In this document: positions 6,668 to 11,408 of the stretch, piece after piece
Layout of the letters: each line of letters opens with the position of its first letter
How positions within the stretch are numbered: the stretch's first letter is position 1
NCBI GenBank assembly: GCA_013695885.1
Contig: JACCZP010000258.1
Location: forward strand, 1-11,408
Direction: 5' to 3'
DNA: 11,408 nucleotides
Source of the DNA: Thermoleophilaceae bacterium
GTDB taxonomy: Bacteria > Actinomycetota > Thermoleophilia > Solirubrobacterales > Thermoleophilaceae
Made by a program: the position numbers and the translations under genes
The notes under the pieces: model-generated
The model's input: the letters and a program-made list of their open reading frames with translations, nothing else
Database searches by the model: none
What the model was told of the DNA's origin: nothing

Positions 6668-8115
6668 GCGGCGGCGGTCTCGGCGCGCGACAGGGGTCGG
6701 TGACCGGCGGCGCTCGGGGCCGTCGGCGCCGGGCCCGCGAGATCCAGACGGCGCCCGAGGTCCGAGCGCATGGTCCGGTCGGGATCGAGCTCGTCGCGTA
6801 CCTCGCGCCACCGTGGAAGGCCGGGGTACATGGTCTCGAGGAGCTCGGGGCGCAGCCGCGAGTCCTTCGCCAGGTAGACCCGTCCCCCCGCGGTGGCCAC
6901 CAGCTCGTCGAGGCCGTCGAGCAGGGCGCCAAGGCCGGGCAGGCCGGCCGGCACGTCGAGCGCGAGCGTCCATCCGGGCATCGGGAAGGAGATCGTCCCG
7001 CGCTGAGCGCCGAAGCGCTTGAGCACGGCGAGGAAGGACGGCGCCCCGGCGGCGCTCAGGCGCTCGAGGGCCTCGCGCAGGGCGTCCTCGGCTCCGAGCG
7101 GCACGACCAGCTGGTACTGGAGGAAGCCGCGCGGGCCGTAGAGGCGATTCCAGGAGCGGATGCCGTCGAGTGGGTGGAAGAACGAGAAGATGCGCTCGAG
7201 CCGGCCATGGGCCTCGCGGGGCGCGCGCCGGAAGTAGAGCTCGTTGAAGGCACGGACCGTGGCGGACCGAAGCACCCCGGAGGGCATCCAGGCGGGGGCG
7301 GCAAGTGGCCCGGCCGCCGGCATCACCAGCGGAGCGCCGCGTTCGCCCTGCCCGAGCTCCTCGGCGCGCGCGTGCTCTCCGCGCATGAGCACAGAGCGGC
7401 CGAGCGACCGCCCGCGCGCCAGGCAGTCGATCCACGCCACCGAGTAGCGGTAGCGCTCGTCGCCGGACTCCATCCGTCCGAGCACGTCGTCGAGGTCCTC
7501 CGCGCGCTCGGTGTCCACGGACATCCAACCGCTCTCGACCGGCGTGAGCCGGACGGTGGCGCGGACGATCACCCCGGTGAGTCCCATCCCCCCCGTGGTG
7601 GCCCAGAACCGCTCCCCGGTCGGCCCGTCGGGCGCGAGCTCCAGGCGCTCGCCGCCGGGGGTGAGCAGAGTGAGCGACACCACGTGCTCGCAGAACGACC
7701 CCTCGCGGTGGTGGTTCTTGCCGTGGATGTCGCAGGCGATGGCCCCGCCGACGGTCACGTAGCGCGTGCCGGGCGTGACCGAGACGAACCAGCCGAGCGG
7801 GAGCAGCAGGCGCATGAGCGCGTCGAGCGACACGCCGGCGTCGACCGTGGCGGTGCCGGCTTCGAGGTCCAGCGAGCGCACCGCGGCGAGGCCCGTGGTG
7901 GCCAGCACGGCGCCCCCGGCGTTCTGGGCGGCGTCGCCGTAGGAGCGTCCGAGCCCGCGGGCGATCAGCCCGCGGTCGGTGCCGCGCGCGGCACGGAGCG
8001 CGCTCTGGACCTCGTGCTCGGTGTCCGGGCGCTCGAAGGTGGCCCGAGAGGGGGCGGTGCGCCCCCAGCCGGTGAGCAGCCGCGTCGAGCGCGCGCCGTC
8101 GTGCCCGTCAGCCAC
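6664..8115 (-). CDS. dprE1: DprE1, FAD-dependent decaprenylphosphoryl-ribose 2'-oxidase
   Basis: Oxidises C2 of polyprenyl-phospho-ribose, the first half of the epimerisation to the arabinose donor. The 483-residue protein has the VAO-type FAD fold: [10 protein letters not shown] (14-23), [12 protein letters not shown] (54-65), and [21 protein letters not shown] (114-134, with His131 and Lys133 matching M. tuberculosis His132 and Lys134). Further matches are FHPLD (313-317), [14 protein letters not shown] (322-335) and YLAKDSR (414-420, Lys417 = Lys418). From memory of the M. tuberculosis sequence, three active-site positions differ: Phe313 for Tyr314, Thr383 for Asn385 and Ala385 for Cys387. 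The enzyme is about 20 residues longer at the C-terminus than the 461-residue M. tuberculosis protein, with a Pro/Ala-rich tail. The GTG start at 8115 lies inside the last codons of ubiA (8-base overlap), and the stop overlaps the dprE2 start, implying coupled translation. Confidence 0.94.
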   Translation of the reverse strand: MADGHDGARSTRLLTGWGRTAPSRATFERPDTEHEVQSALRAARGTDRGLIARGLGRSYGDAAQNAGGAVLATTGLAAVRSLDLEAGTATVDAGVSLDALMRLLLPLGWFVSVTPGTRYVTVGGAIACDIHGKNHHREGSFCEHVVSLTLLTPGGERLELAPDGPTGERFWATTGGMGLTGVIVRATVRLTPVESGWMSVDTERAEDLDDVLGRMESGDERYRYSVAWIDCLARGRSLGRSVLMRGEHARAEELGQGERGAPLVMPAAGPLAAPAWMPSGVLRSATVRAFNELYFRRAPREAHGRLERIFSFFHPLDGIRSWNRLYGPRGFLQYQLVVPLGAEDALREALERLSAAGAPSFLAVLKRFGAQRGTISFPMPGWTLALDVPAGLPGLGALLDGLDELVATAGGRVYLAKDSRLRPELLETMYPGLPRWREVRDELDPDRTMRSDLGRRLDLAGPAPTAPSAAGHRPLSRAETAAA

Positions 8116-9148
8116 CGAGGTAGACGCCGAGGCCGAACACGACGACCCACGCCACGCCGATCACCTGGAGCGCTCGGTCGCCGAGCACCACGTCCTCCGG
8201 GGCCCCCGCGCGGCCGGCGTCGACGATGAGCGCGTAGCGGAGCACGAACAGCAGGAAGGGCACGATCGACAGCTCGAAGTAGGGGACGCCCTCGCGGGCC
8301 GACTGCTCGAAGGCCCACAGGCAGTAGGCCATCAGCGTGACCGCGGAGGCCGCGGTCCAGACGTGGCGGAGGAAATCGGGCGAGTAGGCGGCCAGGGTGG
8401 CGCGCACCTCGCCCCGAGCCTCGCCGAGGTCGTGGGACTCCGAGTAGCGCTTGCCGGCCACCACGAAGAGCGAGCCGAAGGACGCGACGATGAAGAACCA
8501 GCGCGAGATGGCGACGTTCGCCGCCACGCCGCCGACGACCGCCCGCACCACGAAGAGCGACGCGATGGTGGCGATGTCCACAACGGCCACGTGCTTCAGC
8601 CACACGGTGTAGGACATGGAGAGGAGGGCGTAGACCGCGACTGCCACGAGCACCAGCCAGGCCGCGGCGTAGGCGATCAGGAGCCCCCCGACCACCGCAG
8701 CAAGCCCGGCGACCACGGCCACCGGCACCGGCACGACGCCCGCGGCGATCGGCCGCCGGCGCTTGCGTGGATGGAGCCGATCGGACTCGACGTCCGCGGC
8801 GTCGTTCAGGAGGTAGGTGCCCGAGGCCACGAGGCACAGCGCGACGAAGGCGAGCGCGACGCCGCCGACCCGCGACGGATCGAAGAGCACGCCCGCGGCC
8901 CCGGGAGCCGCGAGCACCAGCACGTTCTTGAACCACTGCTTGGGCCGCGCGGCGCGCAGGAGCCCGAGGGCGACCCGGCCAGGGCTCGACCCGCCCTCAG
9001 GCCGCTCAGACCCGCGCGCGCGGGAACGACCGTGCTGCCCTGGCGCGGCCACCGGCTCGGGCGCCACGGTGGCGGTCGAGCCCTCGACGATGGCAGGCTC
9101 CGGGCCGAGGCCCGCCCCGCGGAGACTGACTTCGGAGTCCTCGCGCAT
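8108..9148 (-). CDS. ubiA: UbiA-family decaprenyl-phosphate phosphoribosyltransferase (DPPR synthase)
   Basis: A membrane prenyltransferase predicted to join PRPP to a polyprenyl phosphate (Rv3806c function), giving the 5-phosphoribosyl lipid that feeds DprE1 after dephosphorylation. In the 346-residue protein the family signatures are [15 protein letters not shown] (68-82), the metal-binding [10 protein letters not shown] (115-124), [12 protein letters not shown] (126-137) and GKRYSESHD (232-240). About eight to nine hydrophobic segments run from residue 95 to the end. The first 60 residues are hydrophilic and Pro/Gly/Glu-rich, an extension compared with the roughly 300-residue M. tuberculosis protein; no internal ATG lies before the conserved region. 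The ATG at 9148 has a weak AAGG about nine bases upstream. The specific DPPR assignment over other UbiA activities relies on motif style and the overlapping dprE1. The pathway's phosphatase is not in this window. Confidence 0.9.
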   Translation of the reverse strand: MREDSEVSLRGAGLGPEPAIVEGSTATVAPEPVAAPGQHGRSRARGSERPEGGSSPGRVALGLLRAARPKQWFKNVLVLAAPGAAGVLFDPSRVGGVALAFVALCLVASGTYLLNDAADVESDRLHPRKRRRPIAAGVVPVPVAVVAGLAAVVGGLLIAYAAAWLVLVAVAVYALLSMSYTVWLKHVAVVDIATIASLFVVRAVVGGVAANVAISRWFFIVASFGSLFVVAGKRYSESHDLGEARGEVRATLAAYSPDFLRHVWTAASAVTLMAYCLWAFEQSAREGVPYFELSIVPFLLFVLRYALIVDAGRAGAPEDVVLGDRALQVIGVAWVVVFGLGVYLGG

Positions 9149-9189
9149 GCGCGGGAACCTTAGGGGGCGGCCTTCACGGCGCCTCAGGC

Positions 9190-10518
9190 TCAGGGATAGG
9201 TCTCGGGGGAGGGGCGGTAGAGAAACCCGAAGTCCGCCTCATGGAATTGCCGCGCGATCGACTCGCAGTTCCGGTAGACCCCTCGGTTGCGGGTGGGGTT
9301 GATGATCACGACGTCGCGGCCGCGGCCGCAGTCCACGAATGCGCGTCCGTTCGCGTTCGAGGTGTCTCCGCCGAGGAGGTTGATCACGTCGTTACCGGAG
9401 CCGGCCTGGATGCGGTCGCCGTCGTAGGCCCCGAGGATGAGGTCGCCGCCGGGCCCTCCGACCATGAGGTCGCCGCCGCGCCCGCCAACGATCTCGTCCG
9501 CTCCAGGGGGGCCGGCGTTGGGGGAGCGGGCGTCCCCGTAGAGCTTGTCGCTTCCAGCACGGCCCGCGAGCCGGTCACGACCGGACCCGCCCATCATCAG
9601 GTCGCGGCCCTGGCGGGAGGCTCCGTCGCCCTCGAGCTCGTCGTCCCCTCCGCCTCCGAACATCCGGTCCGAGCCTCCCTTGCCCTGGAGGAAGTCGCGC
9701 CCCGGCCCTCCGACGAGGTCGTCCCTACCCGGGCCGCCGACCTTCTCGCGCAGGGCGAAGTCGGCCGTGGGGTCGACGTCGTGGATGATCTCGCATCCCT
9801 TGCCCGCGACCGACCCGTCGGGGCGAGAGGTGGGGATACGGCGATCCTTCGTGCTTCTGATCCGGTAGACGGTGTCCTCACCCGGCCCGCAGTCGAAGCG
9901 GTCGCGGTTCGGTCCTCCGAAGAGCCGGTCGTTGCCCTCTCCCCCGACGAGGATGTCGCTCCCCGTCCCACCGAGGAGGATGTCCGGACCGTCGTCGCCG
10001 TAGAGCGTGTCGGTGCCCCGCCCGCCGGCGATCGTGTCGGCACCGTCGCCCCCGTGGAAGGTCTCACGGACCCCGAAGCGCCGCTCGACGATCCGGTCGT
10101 CGCCGGGGCCGCCGAAAATGGTGTCCGAGTCGTCGCCGCCATCGATGACGTCGTTGCCGGGTCCCCCGTCGAGGCGGTCGTTCCCGGGTCCGCCCTGCAT
10201 CCGGTCGTCGAGACCCGACCCGGTGATCGTGTCGCGCCCGGTCTCGCCGAAGAAGGAGATCGGGGCCGGCGAGTCGGCGTAGCTCGCGGTGTCGTTGCCG
10301 TCGCTGCCGCAGATGGGCCCGCCACCGGTGAGCGTGAGCTCCGTGGGCACCAGCTCGATGCCGCAGGCCGAGCGATAGCCGTTCACCGTGGCGGCGCCCG
10401 CCCCGGCGGCCGCGACGAGCAGGACGAGCGATGTCATGACCGACGCAAGGGTCCGCACGGGCCCTACAACCCGGCGGAAGGGGAGTAGGTGCGGCGGAAC
10501 GCCAGGTCTGGATCGCAT
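9190..10518 (-). CDS. Secreted RTX-like calcium-binding repeat protein
   Basis: A 442-residue protein made mostly of GGxGxDxL nonapeptides, which in known RTX proteins wind into a calcium-loaded parallel beta-roll outside the cell. Residues about 15-43 form a basic stretch plus a hydrophobic core ending AGAGAA, a likely signal peptide with cleavage near 43. Repeat block 1 spans about 91-209 and block 2 about 259-384, split by a charged segment (215-258). The mature part has six cysteines: Cys52, 70, 210, 242, 397 and 418; the last four form two DCG...CE modules closing each block. No catalytic domain is visible. The ATG at 10518 shares its A with the TGA of the radical SAM gene (TGATG), which supports this start and translational coupling; ATG at 10437 (Met28) is an alternative that would still leave a signal peptide. 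Function unknown: adhesion, matrix or cell-surface calcium binding are all possible. Confidence 0.88.
   Translation of the reverse strand: MRSRPGVPPHLLPFRRVVGPVRTLASVMTSLVLLVAAAGAGAATVNGYRSACGIELVPTELTLTGGGPICGSDGNDTASYADSPAPISFFGETGRDTITGSGLDDRMQGGPGNDRLDGGPGNDVIDGGDDSDTIFGGPGDDRIVERRFGVRETFHGGDGADTIAGGRGTDTLYGDDGPDILLGGTGSDILVGGEGNDRLFGGPNRDRFDCGPGEDTVYRIRSTKDRRIPTSRPDGSVAGKGCEIIHDVDPTADFALREKVGGPGRDDLVGGPGRDFLQGKGGSDRMFGGGGDDELEGDGASRQGRDLMMGGSGRDRLAGRAGSDKLYGDARSPNAGPPGADEIVGGRGGDLMVGGPGGDLILGAYDGDRIQAGSGNDVINLLGGDTSNANGRAFVDCGRGRDVVIINPTRNRGVYRNCESIARQFHEADFGFLYRPSPETYP
9367..9744 (-). repeat. RTX nonapeptide repeat block 2
   Basis: Encodes residues about 259-384 of the secreted protein. 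Tandem units of the form GGxGxDxL are seen, for example [36 protein letters not shown] and GGPGGDLIL, interrupted by a short insertion (about 329-340) rich in Pro and Ala. It ends just before the second cysteine module. Confidence 0.85.
9892..10248 (-). repeat. RTX nonapeptide repeat block 1
   Basis: Encodes residues about 91-209 of the secreted protein. Units include [45 protein letters not shown] and GGEGNDRLF. One longer spacer (about 144-155, RRFGVRETF) breaks the period in the middle. The Asp and Gly positions match the calcium-binding turns of RTX beta-rolls. Confidence 0.85.
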
Positions 10519-11408
10519 CAGAAAAGCTTGGCCTGCGGGGGCGGTCGGTGCGCTACCGGGCGCCTGCCGCGTCCCCGTCCGTGGCCCGAGGGACCTACGT
10601 CCTCGGCGCCGTCGTCACCCCCGTCGAACCGCGACGGCGGCCGTCCGCCGCGGATCAGCCCCGCCAGCCGCCTCCGCTCCTCGGGCGCTGCGTAGGCGCC
10701 ACGCCGGTACAGGCTCTCGTATCGCGCAAGGAGGTCGGGGCGCTCGGAGCGGAGCCAGTCGAAGAAGATCTCGCGCACCTCGCCTCGGAGGTGGAGCGCG
10801 ATGCCCCCGATACCCACCGCGCCCGCCTCGGCGGCGCGCTCGAGGATGGCCTCGACCTGCTCCGGCGAGTCGTTGACGCCCGGCATCAGCGGTGCGACGA
10901 GCACGCCCGTCGGGATCCCCGCCCGGTTCAGCGCGGCCACCGCCTCGAACCGGGCGTTCGGGTTCGGCGTGCGCGGCTCGGTCCGTCGCCACGTGCGCTC
11001 ATCGAGCGTGGGGATCGAGAGGTTTGCCGTGAGGTCGGCGCGTTCGCGCACGCGCAGCATCACGTCCAGGTCCCGCAGGAGGAGAGGAGACTTGGTGAGG
11101 ATCGAGCAGGGCGTGCGCGAGTCGCCGAGCGCCTCCCAGATGTCGGGCATCAGCCTGTAGCGCCCTTCGACCCACTGGTAGGGGTCGGTGTTCGTCCCGA
11201 GCGCGACGTGCTCGCGCTTCCAGGAGGGCCGCGCCAGTTCGGTACGAAGTACCTCGGGCGCGTTGACCTTCACGACGATCTCGCGCTCGAAGTCCTCGCG
11301 GGCGTTGAGGTCGAGGTAGGTGTGGGTGGGGCGAGCGAAGCAGTTGTGGCTGACCACGCCGTTGGCGATGAAGTCGCCGGTGCCGGTGGTGATGTCGTAC
11401 AGGCGGAA
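10518..11408 (-). CDS. Rv2578c/SPL-like radical SAM protein, intein-interrupted, 5' end outside window
   Basis: The reading frame is open to the right edge, so only the 3' part is seen: 22 intein codons, then a 274-residue C-terminal host-protein segment starting [12 protein letters not shown] at 11342. In this family that Cys is the third ligand of the CxxxCxxC [4Fe-4S] cluster (CxYCFARPTH), followed by the SAM-site segment GTNTDPYQ (49-56 of the segment), [12 protein letters not shown] and [12 protein letters not shown]. The protein ends in a Gly/Arg-rich stretch and a terminal KLF, like the LF tails common in COG1533 proteins. The family is related to spore photoproduct lyase; the substrate is unknown. 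The first two cluster cysteines must lie beyond the window, upstream of the intein. The GTG at 11357 should not be read as the start, because the codons before it encode intein motifs. Its stop overlaps the start of the RTX protein gene. Confidence 0.88.
   Translation of the reverse strand, partial: FRLYDITTGTGDFIANGVVSHNCFARPTHTYLDLNAREDFEREIVVKVNAPEVLRTELARPSWKREHVALGTNTDPYQWVEGRYRLMPDIWEALGDSRTPCSILTKSPLLLRDLDVMLRVRERADLTANLSIPTLDERTWRRTEPRTPNPNARFEAVAALNRAGIPTGVLVAPLMPGVNDSPEQVEAILERAAEAGAVGIGGIALHLRGEVREIFFDWLRSERPDLLARYESLYRRGAYAAPEERRRLAGLIRGGRPPSRFDGGDDGAEDVGPSGHGRGRGRRPVAHRPPPQAKLF
11343..11408 (-). mobile_element. C-terminal end of an intein (Blocks F and G)
   Basis: The 22 codons before the host Cys translate to [17 protein letters not shown] followed by VVSHN. 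YDIT...FIANG matches intein Block F, and VVSHN followed by Cys matches Block G: penultimate His, terminal Asn that cyclises, and Cys as +1 nucleophile. The splice point falls between 11343 (last intein base) and 11342 (first base of the +1 Cys codon). The rest of the intein, including any homing endonuclease, lies outside the window, so whether it is full-length or mini is unknown. Confidence 0.88.

Noticed and set aside
6668..7528. Upstream extension of the dprE2 reading frame within dprE1
   Set aside because: The frame is open by GC bias, but the extension overlaps dprE1 and has no SDR content. The GTGA overlap at 6664-6667 gives a natural start.
6541..8229. 562-codon plus-strand frame opposite dprE1
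   Set aside because: Antisense shadow with Arg/Gly/His-rich composition; dprE1 on the other strand aligns along its whole length to a known enzyme.
9149..9189. Possible terminator between the RTX gene and ubiA
   Set aside because: Only a short four-pair stem can be drawn and there is no T run; read-through transcription looks as likely.
9241..10488. 415-codon plus-strand frame opposite the RTX gene
   Set aside because: Its repeats (Val/Asp/Pro-rich) are the mirror of the RTX nonapeptide codons. No ribosome binding site or known fold; the minus strand has a signal peptide and calcium-binding repeats.
11355..11357. GTG at 11357 as the start of the radical SAM protein
   Set aside because: The codons upstream in the same frame encode intein Block F residues, and a start here would lack two of the three cluster cysteines.

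Overview
The window is very GC-rich and densely coded, with GTG and TTG starts, overlapping genes and no RNA genes, insertion sequences or CRISPR that I can see. The gene set (decaprenyl-phosphoarabinose enzymes, an Rv2578c-like radical SAM protein, a secreted RTX-repeat protein carrying DCG/CE cysteine modules) points to a high-GC actinobacterium. A deep-branching class such as Thermoleophilia (Solirubrobacterales) is my best guess; this is inferred from gene content and style, not from a marker gene.

Layout. Positions 1-3458 (plus strand): a short hairpin-plus-T-run terminator for an unseen upstream gene, then asnB (glutamine-hydrolysing asparagine synthase) and, 18 bases on, a two-domain glutamine-dependent NAD+ synthetase with a TTG start. 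Both are glutamine-fed ATP-pyrophosphatase ligases and probably share a transcript. They converge on a minus-strand block that fills 3515-11408.

In its transcription order (right to left) the minus block holds: a radical SAM protein of the Rv2578c/SPL-like family running off the right edge; a secreted RTX-like (GGxGxDxL) repeat protein whose start codon shares a base with the radical SAM stop (TGATG); a UbiA-type prenyltransferase (decaprenyl-phosphate phosphoribosyltransferase); DprE1 (FAD oxidase); DprE2 (SDR reductase); a DUF354 predicted glycosyltransferase; and a WecA/TagO-like polyprenyl-phosphate sugar-1-phosphate transferase. ubiA, dprE1 and dprE2 overlap by 8 and 4 bases. Together they make three of the steps that turn PRPP plus a polyprenyl phosphate into polyprenyl-phospho-arabinose, the arabinan donor. 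The two sugar-transferase genes downstream make this a cell-envelope glycan locus.

Most notable points: (1) the last 66 bases at the right edge encode the C-terminal end of an intein (Block F and G, ending His-Asn followed by Cys) inserted immediately before what should be the third cysteine of the radical SAM CxxxCxxC cluster motif; (2) DprE1 has Ala where M. tuberculosis has Cys387, the residue covalently hit by benzothiazinones; (3) the NAD+ synthetase has several changed synthetase-domain motifs, including Gly for the first Ser of the SGGxDS loop; (4) the RTX protein has two cysteine-pair modules, each closing a repeat block.
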